Shown here: piece by piece, positions 1 to 12,043 of the stretch
How positions within the stretch are numbered: the stretch's first letter is position 1
How the letters are laid out: each line of letters begins with the position of its first letter
Assembly: GCA_002189035.1 (NCBI GenBank)
Contig: CM007990.1
Span: 1,488,001-1,552,000, forward strand
Length of the DNA stretch: 64,000 nt
Origin: Utricularia gibba
Taxonomy: Eukaryota > Streptophyta > Magnoliopsida > Lamiales > Lentibulariaceae
Direction of reading: 5' to 3'
The notes under the pieces: model-generated
What the model was told of the DNA's origin: nothing
Database searches by the model: none
The model's input: the letters and a program-made list of their open reading frames with translations, nothing else
Position numbers and translations under genes: made by a program

Positions 1-3000
1 TTAACTGTGGAAAGGGGGACTGGTGGTTGTTGAAGTTGATTTTGTTCATTGCTCACCATTTGATGACTCTGGGAAGGTAGACAATCCTGTTGGTGAGGTC
101 TACTTGCATTCCATCTTCCCGTTGCAGGTACTCTCTGGCAGCAGCTCTCAGTTCAGAATCAATGCCTTTGGTGGTGAAGAATCTGACGGAGGGGCTTCCT
201 TTTGCAGCATTCCAGATACCGAAATGGATGAGGGGATTTTGTTTCTCAAAGGCCAACTGCACCGCCGGCAGATCACATTTGTATTATTTCATTAGAAACA
301 TGTATGGCTAGTGCCTCTTGTAATGAAGGAGCAGTGTTTGTGTTACCTCCAGGCGCTTGTCTCCTCTACCGAAAGGCTTTGCTAGGAAGTATGGTGTCCT
401 CCGATTGCCTCTCAGAATGCCGTTGGTGATGGTGCTCAGGGAGTATGAATAGCCACCCACGACGTACATGAACTCAGAAAAGAATGCGATCCGATGATTG
501 AATGTCGTACCCGGAGGGCCAATTCTGATGACAGCATGGATAGCCATGGCATTATGCAAATTCAGGAAGAATACCAGCTTTTCCTTTTCTGAAAGTGTCG
601 TTAAATCTACTCTCTGGAGATCCTCCACTAATGCTATGTACCTGCGCACACAAAGAGAAACTTGCAACTTCAGAGTCTTGGAGCTAAAATGGTTACCAAG
701 AGAAATCTCAGTTCTCACCTCCTAAACTCTTCGCTATTGCTGATTCTAACATAATCCAGGTGTTCATGACCATCATCCAGTGAATAAGATTCAAGAATTG
801 CGGACATTAGACAAAAAAGCCTCTGGCTCAATGCAGTAGCAGACTTGGGCTCAAAATCGTTCACCATTCTGATGTTATGACATTTTGGGATGAAGGGTTC
901 ATGCTCGAGAAACCTGTAGCAGTGATTTCCATCCTCAAAATCATTTTCCCTGCATTCAGTTCACCAGGCTGCTATCAAAAGCTGTATTGGAAGACTGTAT
1001 AAAGTTCACTCCATGCTCTGAATATGAACACCTTCTTACCCAGAAACGTGATGAAAGAAATGCTTTCTCGCCAACTTCTTTCCAATATCGACGGCCTAAA
1101 AAAAAAGTAGAAACCATTTGAACACACCTCAGGTACAGTAGTCAAAATTGCAGGCACAGAAATGTTGGTGACCTAAGCTAGCACAAGTTGTACTAGTAAA
1201 TGAATGAAGAACAGAGTTTGCTTAGAAGATAAACAGAAACTCAGCCTACATGGAATGAAATTGGTTGTCTTTATTCTACAAAACATTACCGCTCCGTCAA
1301 TTAAGGCTTCATAATCCACCAGACTTAAAAGGATTGTCAAATACGGACAATGAATTTACTCGCCTACAAAGTTGACCAAATCCATTGCAATCAGCAGCAT
1401 ATCGATACTTGAGACTTTCAACCGCATCAATAAATGAAGTTTAATTCAAAACATAACTCTCCCCCTCAAAATTTAACCCATAGAAGATTCATCTGAAGTA
1501 GACCATTGCATAAAAAAGATGGTGGCAAACCAATGCCAGGGGAAAGGGTTCAGTCTTCGTGTAGCTGAGTAGCTAAAGCAGATTAATATATAGACTCTGG
1601 ACAGTTAATGATCTTTGTAACATGAACTGAAGCTGGGATAATAACACACAGAAAAAGCACCTAAATGCCTCAAAGCTGAAAAAGAGTCAATTTCCGTGAA
1701 AGATCGGCAGCTAAATTAGGCCAATCTAATGACTCTCCACTGTTAGAGATCCTTGTATATGAACCTTATGGGTAAAAACAGAAAATTTTACTTTTTCCCT
1801 AGAAAGCTCTTTAACCAGAAAAAAACATTAAGGTGAAGCAAACAACAAATAGGGGCAGCAACATACGACCCCACATACTGTAGAACTGCAATGACCAAGC
1901 ACTGGTTCACCTCACGGATTAAGACTCGCTTTGATGATATAAAAAAGCTGGTGGCTTCTTCATACAGAAGAAGTATTATTTTACATGCAGCATTTAAGAA
2001 CAAAAAAGTAAAGAAAAAAACTCTAAGCATGAGGAACACCTTTGCATGATGTCAGAATTCGAGGGTAGAAATGTAACTTTAAGCATACCTTTTTGCGCCC
2101 ACAGTCCAAATGATGAATCAGGACCTCCACGAGCTCGGCGCCGTGGAAACAATTCTTCACGAATTTCATCTTAGTCACACGATCTTGAATCGGAACGCGT
2201 TTTCTTGCAACCCGCACCACCGGCATCATCTCGTCCTCGGCAGCGGCATCCTTTTCTACTGCGTCGAAACCGTAGATCGGCGGCGATGGAGCTTCCGGCG
2301 GGCACTTTAGGGAAAGAATTTCCTCGATTTTCGCGTCGAGTCTCCCGCTATTTCGTAACGAATTGAGTGCAACAAGGCCTCCGATTAGCTTCTCGTTGAA
2401 GAATAATTGCGGTGGAGAAGCGCCGTCTGTTCTTTCAAAGAATTCTTTCTCCCTTTCTGGATAAACATCGATGTTGATTTCGAAGAAATTCAAGTTATTC
2501 TTGCGGAAGAAGGACCGCATAGCGCCGCAATCCCTGCAATTTGACCTAGAGAAGAAGGTGATTCTTCCATTGAGTTCCTCTCTATCCTCTCTCGGAGATT
2601 TAATCACTTTCACCCCAACGAGATCAAACTCCTTAACCACGTCACCTTCCTCACTTGTCAACGACGATATCCGCCGTGTGATCGCCGCCGATTTATCGCG
2701 AAAAAATTTTCCGATAGCCACGACGGCAGGCGTCTCCAACGTCTCCGGAGATGGAACGCCCTGTTCCGATGCCCCTGGCGGCGCTTGAGGCTGCGGGAGC
2801 GCCGAATGAGGCCGAACCATCAAAGCATTCTCCCTCACCATGAAGCGCGCGCCAGGAACCCTATCGATTTCACCTTCATCCTCTTGATGATTCCCTTGGA
2901 CGTTCCCGTTTCCCTTTTGTACATCAATATCACAATCCTCTGACTCTTGCCGATGCCCGCCGGATTGATCAGAGCTGTTGGCCTCTTCACCTCCTCCGTG

Positions 3001-3069
3001 ATACGACGAATCCAAGGCGGAGGCGGAGTCAATCCCGGAGGTCAGCGAGTTCGTAGGAGAAGGCTCCAT
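1..3069 (-). CDS. Glutaredoxin-DEP-DUF547 fusion protein, partial (3' end off window)
   Basis: Exons read from the minus strand: 2089-3069, 1040-1095, 719-949, 347-641 and 57-256, all with GT/AG borders and matching phases; a donor at 56/55 means at least one more exon lies beyond base 1. The N-terminal ~165 residues are low-complexity and acidic. A glutaredoxin-like fold follows (about 168-255) with a dithiol CRDC site at residues 178-181. A DEP domain starts near 285 and continues through exons 2-3 (motifs KKLARKHFFHHV, HEPFIPKC), and DUF547 fills exons 4-5 (VFFLNLHNAMAIHAV, GRGDKR, NPLIHFGIWN). Plants have a small family with this domain order; DUF547 is of unknown function, and a redox or membrane-signalling role is only inferred. 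The first intron is about 1 kb. The start is the only upstream ATG in a long open exon. Confidence 0.9.
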
Positions 3070-4906
3070 CGTCTACGATCGAGAAGACGGAGTGAAAACA
3101 AGGGAAATTTTGCCAACGGAATGACAGTAAGCCACCAATCACATGTCGAGGACAACCCTTCTGTCTCCAAGTACGTACGTCATATATAAAGAGTTGGCGT
3201 TTTACGCACTAAACTCCCAATTTAATCCAATTTTAGGCCCTTTTTTACAATTTATGAAAATTAATTGCTTTTTCTTCTCTTTTTCCGTCATCCCATGCAT
3301 TCACGCAACACACAAATAATTAACTACCAAGTCAACTCTGTCTTTTATTTAAGAAATCTAATCGAACTTAGAGTGATTATTTTAAAAGCTAATATTTAAA
3401 AACGGATAATTCCATAGGATTTTTATATTTTTCTATGAGTAAAAATTATTCGAAAAATTGCATATGGAAGTAAATCATATTCCGTGGCATTTAGAAATAA
3501 AATGATAAATAGATGAAAAAATGAGAAATAATGAATAAATCACTTTGTATCGCACGTATAAAATTCATAAAATAAAGCTATAAAACAAACGTTGTTTCGT
3601 GCCTAGAAAAAATTGACATTTTTGGGGACATACATCCATAGGAGTCATTATGGATGCTTAAAAAAATTTAAAAAAATATTATACTTTTGAAGCACGGATA
3701 AAGATACACGTACATGTATGAAAAAAAATTGATATTTCTGAAATTGTTTCTAGACACTTATAAGAGTTTTGTAGGTATTTGAAAATATAATTTTATTATT
3801 TTAAAACTAATTTTTAATAATTCGAATGAAATCATATAATTCAGTTTCGGTTCCGATTTCGATTCGATTCCAAGTTTATGATTCCCGTTTTGATTCGAAA
3901 CTGTGCGAATCAGTTGGGTTTACGTTCGGTTCAACCGAATTTGACATCAAACAGTAGTTTATAAACATAAATTCAATTAAACCGATCGATTCGGGATTCC
4001 CAACAGGTCTTGACTGAGGGTGTGGCAGGTGGCATAAACAAGGCTCAAGTTCAAGTCTCATTAATGCTCATAATTTGCATTACGCTACTCTCTAGTTTTT
4101 TTTCCTTTTACCTTTTACTCATTCAAATGGGTCTCCATAATTCAAGTGACCTACTCTCTTCTCCATCTCTAACTTTGTGAGTATTATTTTTCGCTTAGTC
4201 TAGCTTTGATTTTTCTTCTTGAAAAATGCTTTTTTATGAAATTTTTTTAATAATAATACCAAAAACAAATTATACCAAAACATGAAAATATTGAGGATTG
4301 TTTTTGCTCGATGTTTTAAATCTTGAGGACTAAAAATATCTAGTACACAAAATAGTATGAACCAATTATGACAATTAATACTAAATATACCAACTTGATG
4401 AAATATTGGAGATCAATTATGTCATTCAGTGAAACAATAAGAACTGTTAGCCACAAGGTTTAACAAAAAAAAAATGTAAATTCAGGGTATTTAATGTTTA
4501 AAATAGGTGATTCCATAAAAAAAATCGAAAAATGATTATTTTAAATATCAAATATACAAATGATTGGATTATCCTCAATAGTTAATAACAATAACAAATC
4601 AAGTAGGCAAAATATTTAGTGGAATTTGGGGGAAAAAAAAAAGGAAAGAAAGACCAAATTCTTGGGCATCTCATGTCCGTCGGGTGGATCCAGTCAACCA
4701 ATAGGAAATTATAAAGACCCGTTCTTTTTATATTTTATGAATATATTTTTTTCCTTTTTTTGTGGTTGACGCGTGGATTTTGAGAAGGTCCAACCTTGTT
4801 TTTCCTGAATGGGTCTTTTGGAGGGGACGTTCCCTATTTCACAATGGAGGAAACGTTCACCATAGACCGAGTCTAGACAACACGGGGAGCGTTTGTATAT
4901 TTATTA
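3070..4906. other. Intergenic, AT-rich, no gene seen
   Basis: The first ~130 bases are probably promoter and 5' UTR of the GRX-DEP-DUF547 gene, which reads leftward. The rest is very AT-rich with stops in all frames. A stretch around 3840-3990 rich in GGTTCGGTT-like words looks like old transposon remnant, but no coding domain is recognisable. Confidence 0.6.
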
Positions 4907-5212
4907 GGGGTTGTTTGATAATAAATTATAGATGATCTATACTTAAGTTTATAGATATACTGTTATTTATATCGTTATTTGATTGATTAGTATATATATA
5001 TATATATCAATCTTGTATTTCTATATTATTGACATACTCATTTTTTGAATATATGAGTGGTATATATAAATTAAGTGAAATTCTAGTTATATGTATATCA
5101 TTTATATATTAAAACTTTTATTTTTGTATATCAAACATTGATTACAATTGAGTATATACATATTCAATTACAATATATTTAAATATACTAATAACTTATT
5201 ATCATACAATCC
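4907..5212. mobile_element. MITE-like AT-rich element with terminal inverted repeats
   Basis: The left end reads GGGGTTGTTTGATAATAA and the reverse complement of the right end reads GGATTGTATGATAATAA, a near-perfect terminal inverted repeat. There is no coding capacity. The flanks (TTA left, TTTA right) are only compatible with a decayed 3-bp target duplication. The interior carries a (TA)n tract near 4989-5009. A related copy lies inverted at about 18122-18608. Confidence 0.55.
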
Positions 5213-6420
5213 TTTACATATTTTCAGAAAAAAGGAGAATGATAAGTAAAATGAATTAATGTTCCGTAATTTTAAAAAATATATATTGAAAATTACCTTG
5301 ACTATTTGAAGCTCACACATTTCTATCAAATTATATTTAATATTCATGATTTTATTAGAGATACGTCACATGTTGAATTTATGTATTTCTGTCTCCCTGT
5401 AAATGTCTCTATTTTTTTTTTGTTTCCTTATTTTCTCTCTATTTATTAACTATTTGAAGCTCGGTATCAAGTGTCCAAAGTTGTGACAATATCAATGAAT
5501 GTGACCAAGTATTATCTAGTATGGTCCTCATATCATCATGTGTCTATACCATAAAATGTGATTGGATATTATCGAGAATTATTATACCATAGTGTTGTAT
5601 GTATCAGTGTTGTTAGTCATTAAACCCACAATGATTACATTTTATTATAACCAAACATATATCTAAATCTAGTTACGTTCACTTTTTATTTTGTACGATG
5701 ATATCGATTCTAAAAAAATAACATCCACTCCACCATATATTATAAATGACTTTTAATATCCTTAACTATAAAATGTTTAGAAAAATAGATCTCTCCCAAA
5801 ACACGTCACAAACCCTAGGCCACTCAAACAAGCACTCATGGGCTCTTTCTATCAAACTCTACTGGGTAATCTTATGCATTTGATTCATTTTTAGTTTCTT
5901 TTTCGTTTTTTGTTGTATATCTTTCATATTTATTGCCGTTTTAAACTAATATAACATTTGTAATTTCTAATAAATGTTAGAAATTAAAGGGTATAGAGAT
6001 TAATTTATATAAATTAAGTTCATTTGATTAATGTTTTACCAAATAATTTTATAATCAGGTTCACTTAAATGTGTATCGATATAACTTGTTTCAACTGAGC
6101 TCACGGTATCCCGGGTTTTTGACTATAGTTCCAAACAAGCCCCATGTTTGCTTGCATGATGAGCGTGGTAAGGTCCCCAGTCTACTATTTAGTCAATGGT
6201 TCCAAAAGCTTTTAAAAGCCATAAGCATATTCAAGCAATACTTCTTAAACACAAGCAATGGACATATTCAAGCGACCACCTTGTCATTCAATCCCATGAG
6301 TAACAGAAAATCAAGAACTTGGAAATGAGATTATCTCCAATGAGCTACACCAGTTCTCTGCTCACATCAAAATCAGAAAGTCGTGTCTAAATAACGCTGC
6401 ATAATCAAAACCTGTGTGGA
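5213..6420. other. Intergenic and probable 3' UTR of the CCCH gene
   Basis: AT-rich to about 6070. The last ~300 bases are less AT-biased and are likely the 3' UTR of the leftward CCCH zinc-finger gene. No domain-bearing reading frame was found. Confidence 0.5.
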
Positions 6421-8811
6421 TTAGGAGTACACGACGCCCATCTTCTTTGCAAAATCGTCGTCGTCGTCTTCATCATCATCATCATCTGCGTTGTCGTCTT
6501 TGCCATCAGTGTACTGTCCTTCTACAGCGTCTGTGTTCTGGTCCTCGTACAACTCAAGATCATCTTCACGATTGTAGTCATGATCTTCACCATTCTCTTC
6601 AGCACCATCCTCTACATACATATCATCTTCCCCGTTCACCATGGGGGCATCAGCTTTCAGTGTGGAATCGGATGCATCTAGTTTTTCCGTCTCGTCGTAT
6701 GCAACAGCAAACTTTGTCTCATTCTCAATTGAGTCCTTTTCCATAACTTCATCCTCCGCTGAAGAAATATTACTTACAATCCCATTGGTTTCATCCCTCT
6801 TCCGCTTCAAAATTTCTTGAAGAGACTTGGGGCCTTCAAATGATACGCCACCTCCACCGGGATGTTCACCTGAGAACACACGTTTTCTCTTCCCGAATTG
6901 CTGATCACTTTGTGCCTGTCCAGTAGATTCTGTATTTTTTCCATTCTTCAGCTCGGAAAGACTTTTTGGGGCAGGGAAATCTGCATTGCCGTCAAGTGAA
7001 GGGACATCTCTTCTGGTATAGGAAACTCCATGATCCCTCTGACTATTTGCAAAGGGATCTTCAACCCTTGATTTTATCATCCCTCGTGACAGAGTCGTGT
7101 CACATGGAGATGATGATCTTCTGGGAAGTCCAATTCTTCCACGAAGGCGGCCACCAAAAGAATTATCACGCAAGGAAGTATGCTGGTCATCCCTGTGCGC
7201 ATCCTGGTAACTCTTCCCCTGAATCTGAATATCATGAGAAGGTTCATGGTGGATAACAGACCTTAAGCTGTTGGGCCTCTTATTCTTTGTTAACCGATGC
7301 CTGAGATCCGATTCATCAATTTGACTGAGGGTTCTTGGCCTAATATGTGGATCATTCTCATAATAGGAGCCTCCTGACATCCTCTCACTCAAAGCTTGGT
7401 GTCTTTCTGAAGCAAGATGGCGTATACCAGAAACCATGTAGTAGTCATCGGAGTGGCCAATATCTAACTCATTCCTGGCTTCATGTTCCGCCGGCATGCC
7501 ATATCTATCATCCCCAGTATAGTAATTAGGATCTCTTCCTTCATCATCAACAAGGACATCAAACCCTGGAGATGGCTCCCTTGAAGCTTCATCGATGTCC
7601 TTACTGTTCACACCTTCAGGTTCACCAAAATGATGCAATTGTTGAGCACGATCAGGCATTCGCATAGGATTTCCATTGGAGATGGGATGGCTAGGGCGAT
7701 GTCCACGGGAATCATTGATAGCAGAGACAGAAGCAGATACATCATTGGCTGCTTTTTCTTGAGAGGCAGCGCTAATGGGTTTAGAAGCAGGTAAAACATT
7801 TTTCTCTATGATCCTTTTTGGAGTTCCACTGCCACTTGCTTTAATAGTTGTATTCTCAGAAGCAACAGCTGCTACCGGCGCAGGAAAGGGCTTGCTAGCT
7901 GAGAAACTTGGTACAACATGGAGAAACGGACACCAGTCACCTTTCATGCAGTGCCCTTTCTTGAAAAACACACAGGGCACTGTTGAAGAATTTGGTGCAA
8001 CAGGAATGGCTGTGGCCACAGGACGTGGCACGGAAGCAGAGGATGATGCTACCTGATTTCCAAGCAGTCCATCAAGAGGCTGAAAAAAAAGAGTTGAAGA
8101 ATGAGATAGCAATTAATCAGTAAAAGCACACATAGAGAAATGAAGGGGAGTAACAAAAGACTCAAAGGCTCCCAAAATCAAATATGTCTTACCGGATGCC
8201 GAAAAGCACATTTTGGGTTTAAGCAGCTGCTAGTTTGCCAATACCAACAGTCCCTTGGATTTAATCGTGCAACATCACTGTGCCGATAATCACACTCACT
8301 TCCCTAAAAGCATAGAGAAGACAACCCACAAATGTCAACATGAAATAAAAATCAAAGTTCCACATAAAAAAAAAAAATCCCAACGGCTTCAACTGCACTC
8401 ATTAATTGACGTCGAATTGATGATGGAAAAGCAATACAGGCAACAGAAAGATGTAGACAGAAATTTAGGTTATCGACAGCCATCTTCAAAGGCAAACTAC
8501 AATTAGCAACATCTCTACACAAGAGCACGAAAAATAAAATTCTATTCAATTCGCATCAAATCACAATAACCATTTCACGAAGGCGTCGCATAAAAAGTAA
8601 ACGTTCAAAACTCTCCGAGGCAAAAAACAAAAAAACAAAAAAAAAACAAAGCAACTGTATCCACAATTCACAAAAAAACGAAGAGGAAAAAGAGTACCTT
8701 CTTGCAGGTTAAAGGAGAAGCAAGAAAGTAAACGCAGTCGGTATTCCTCTTGATGGCTTCTTCTTGGGAAGACAGGGGCTGAGACTGAGATTGGGGCGTA
8801 GAGCTCGTCAT
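6421..8811 (-). CDS. CCCH zinc-finger protein, three C3H fingers (Arabidopsis C3H17-like)
   Basis: Three exons: 8698-8811, 8193-8303 and 6421-8079, with GTACTC and GTAAG donors and phase-0 junctions, giving 627 residues. Finger 1 (CX9CX5CX3H) is split by intron 1, finger 2 (CX7CX4CX3H) lies in exon 2, and finger 3 (CX7CX5CX3H) opens exon 3 in VPCVFFKKGHCMKGDWC. The rest is low-complexity and charged, ending in an Asp/Glu-rich block and a short FAKKMGVVYS tail. The N-terminal context (EEAIKRNTDCVYFLASPLTC) matches my memory of plant C3H17-type proteins. CCCH fingers of this kind bind RNA, and nuclear RNA handling or transcriptional activation is expected but not shown here. The start ATG is followed at once by a Ser/Gln-rich leader, and in-frame homology begins within 20 codons. 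Confidence 0.9.
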
Positions 8812-11800
8812 TTCTTTCCAATCTCACACGCCTCCACGCAATCGTGTAGATCTAGAGCTGGATTCGCAACAGCCGTTGTCTCCTCCGCCGGGCGCCGCGC
8901 CAGAGACGAATTGAGACCCCCGGCCCAAATCCAGAGAGAGCAGAGACCGGGATGGAGTTGTCCGGAAGGGGCGATACGATAGGCTCAGACGGATCACCCA
9001 ATGCCCTCCCCTTTCTTTGAAATAAATTTATTTTTAAATTAGGAATATAGCAATTGTATAAATTTGAGCTTTAATTCCAATAATCATAAACTCAATTGAC
9101 TAGGCTACTCGGTATGCAGGGTTAATTATTTTCCACAAAAAAAAATTTAATAATGTAAGATATTATTTTTCACTAGGTTTTTTTTATTAAATTTAATATA
9201 TTTCTAGCACAATATACTCTATCTATTTAAAAAGTAATATTTTATAAAAAATTTAAATTATTTTGAGTCAATACAACCTGTTGGCATTCATTTGATTCAT
9301 AAAAAAATATTTAGCATGTGTTTGAAATGATTATTTATATTTTAAATATTAATGACATCTATATTTATAAAAAATTTTATTTTGCATGAGTTTTCTTTAT
9401 TGATTGAGTCTTGATTATTTTTTTATTTATTTTAAATATATTTATCAAAATACAATAACATTTTAAACATATATATTTATAAAACATATCATTTAAATAC
9501 ATTTGAATTATAATTACGTAATATGTGCTTATCTAAATAGAAATTATTTTAATATAGCATTGATAAAATTATTTCAAATGCACCACTATTGCTTAACCTA
9601 AAGTAACCAAAAACTACAGAAATATGATTCTCTAGTCTTGGGCTATGTTGTCTACAAATGGAAAGGTTGATAAATAATTCCCTATTCACAAATGCCAGGA
9701 TACATAGGTGCATAGGGGTAATTTCAATTTTATAATATTCAAATTATATTAAATTATTTTTTAAAAATATAAATTATCAATAAATTATAAACTACTTAAT
9801 AAAAAATCATAAAGTATCATTTGTTAAGTTAAGATTTGTGAATGATTGAGATTAAGGATTTGATATCCTTAAATCTTAGAATTTTGTCAATAAGTATTTA
9901 CATATTTTATATTTTTACTTATGCTTCCTCCAATAACCTCCAATTTGCTTAAGTTTGAAAGCTTTAAATTGCCTCCCTCCACCTTCTGAAATATTTCCAT
10001 CCAATGTTCTTTTATGATATCTATCTTTTTCATTTCTGAATTAATGTTTTTCCTCGATTTACATAGAAAATCATACATCAATGTAGCTTTTGTCCCATAC
10101 TTATGATTTTGAAATAGATGTGATGGAGGTCTTACAATTGCAGTTGGACAAGTATGATTTCAATAATTCAAGAAGTGTAACTATTCTTCCACCCATTCTT
10201 AGATAACCTTTCGTCAACTACATATTGCTTGAGAATTTTCAAATGTATCAAGAACAAGTTTCGGTTCTGGTTCAAACTGATCGCAATTCTAACCTACAAT
10301 TCATCAATCGAACACGTTGTATTTGTGCTACTTTGCAAGCACCCGGTCTCCCAAACAAATCCTTCCTTAACAGACAAGTTTTGGTTAATGAAAATACACA
10401 TACGTTGATAGAATATATAATATTATATTGAAAAATAAAAGTAAAATAATTAAATATATAAGAAATTACATATTATTAATAATCGATTTGATTTAATCTT
10501 TTTTAATATGATTCATGTTTATTATGTATTTAGGTTTCATGTTTGCGCTCGGCCTACTATATCGTATCATGAATTTCAACATCCGCAGGGTTAGGACTGG
10601 ACGAGAGCACTTGATCTAACACAAATGCAAGAATAAGGTCTAAGAATTGATGAGTCAATGGAACCGGGACCATGTCGCCTCGTCTCTGTCACTATTGTGA
10701 TGCGCTGACTGACTGACAGTGTGCAACGCACAGTTAGAAATGGCTGGTCATTGAGCAGGTCGGCATGTCCGGCCACGTCATGTTATTTCCAAGCTGGTGC
10801 TAGAGTTGGCTCCCGTGTCCCGACTATGACCTTCTGATATGTATCATACGTAGCCAGCCACCAGCCGACTGTACGATACAAGTAACTTGCTCCTATTGTA
10901 AGGGAAAATGGAGTATTAGACTTGATTTGAAAATCAGGGGCAGCAATTAAATTTGGAGACTTGCAAACGCCCACCCATAATCGCATCTAAAATAGAAATA
11001 AATGAGGAAGAGGACATGGGGGGGATTGGGTGACATTTTGGCAATATTTCATTTAATTCCTCAATAGGGGGTTTAAGTTTGCGAGGCCCCATTGTGACAC
11101 CCGTGTATTTATAATAAGAACAAAAATACTCATATTAATCTTCACATCTTTTCCTCAATTGAGAACAACTTTTGAATCAAAATATAATTTTTTCAAATTT
11201 TTAAGTTCTCTCGAAACCTATTTCAAATAACTAATTGCTTTCATAGTTACCACTACTGAGTTCAAATTAGAAATTATCTTTAATACTTCGTCTCTTTTTC
11301 CATTATTTCTTAATTTCTTTCAAAATGGAGGTTGGCTCACTTTACTTCGATCTTCTCTTATGTGGTTGGGCATGCAAACTATTCCTCACTATCGTCTTCC
11401 TCTTGGTTTTTGTCCTAGGGTGGTCGAAGTATACTATGCAAAATCCAAATCGATCATGAATTGAAGTTAGAATGATATTGAGTAGAATGATTATGTAAAT
11501 ATTGTACGAAGTATTTTTTTGAATACGATAACACATTATTGATATAAACTTCAAAGTTAGACATAACTAATCTAAAATAATTTGAGTATTAGTGATCGTT
11601 TAGAAAGGCAAATCAAATATGTGAAAAGCATAAAATTGTAAAAATTGAGTGATCAAATCTCGTTACACCTATTATTTATTAATGATGGCACATAATATAC
11701 TCATTATTATGTAATATATTATTAAATAAAAATAAAATTTGATAATACCAGAAACGAAAGGATTCCGTCCCATTTAGGATGTAAATGCAGTTTGATTGAG

Positions 11801-11893
11801 ATTATCATTCCCGATCCCGATCGGGAAGGGGGTGCGGCGCATGTGCGAATGTGCGGGAGGTAAAGGGGAGGCGGATGGGTGGGATTCGTGGGG
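8812..11893. other. CCCH gene promoter, then AT-rich intergenic DNA
   Basis: 8812-9000 is GC-richer and probably holds the 5' UTR and promoter of the CCCH gene. 9000-10560 is AT-rich and contains a dispersed repeat (about 10425-10581). 10560-11100 is less AT-rich but has no recognisable coding sequence. The word TGTGACACCC at 11093 resembles the start of some plant LTRs, but no partner was found. Confidence 0.55.
10425..10581. repeat. Dispersed AT-rich repeat, copy 1
   Basis: This stretch resembles 58553-58703, with a shorter stretch at 58255-58325. Shared words include TTTAATCTTTTTTAATAT, TTATGTATTTA and AATTTCAACA in the same order and spacing. It is probably a fragment of an LTR or other transposon; I cannot assign the family. 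Confidence 0.5.
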
Positions 11894-11900
11894 CATAAAA
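11894..11900 (+). promoter_or_regulatory. Likely TATA box of the LRR gene
   Basis: CATAAAA stands about 145 bp before the ATG at 12044. It would give a transcription start near 11925 and a ~120-nt leader. It also argues against using the in-frame codons upstream of 12044, which begin before this box. Confidence 0.45.
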
Positions 11901-12043
11901 AGTTGGGGAGAATAAATTATGTTGGTTGGTTGGATGGCGACGGACGCTCAGAATTTGAACCAGCGCTGAGCGGTCGGAGTCCCCCATTCATCAACGGTCC
12001 GAAAACCAGAGAATTTCATTTCACGGAGAGGAAGAAGCCAAGG

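Noticed and set aside
3840-4070. GGTTCGGTT-rich region with TCAAGTTCAAGTCTC, tRNA T-loop-like
   Set aside because: No cloverleaf can be folded around it.
11879-12043. In-frame upstream ATG extending the LRR protein by 55 residues
   Set aside because: It begins before the TATA-like box and would place the signal peptide internally.
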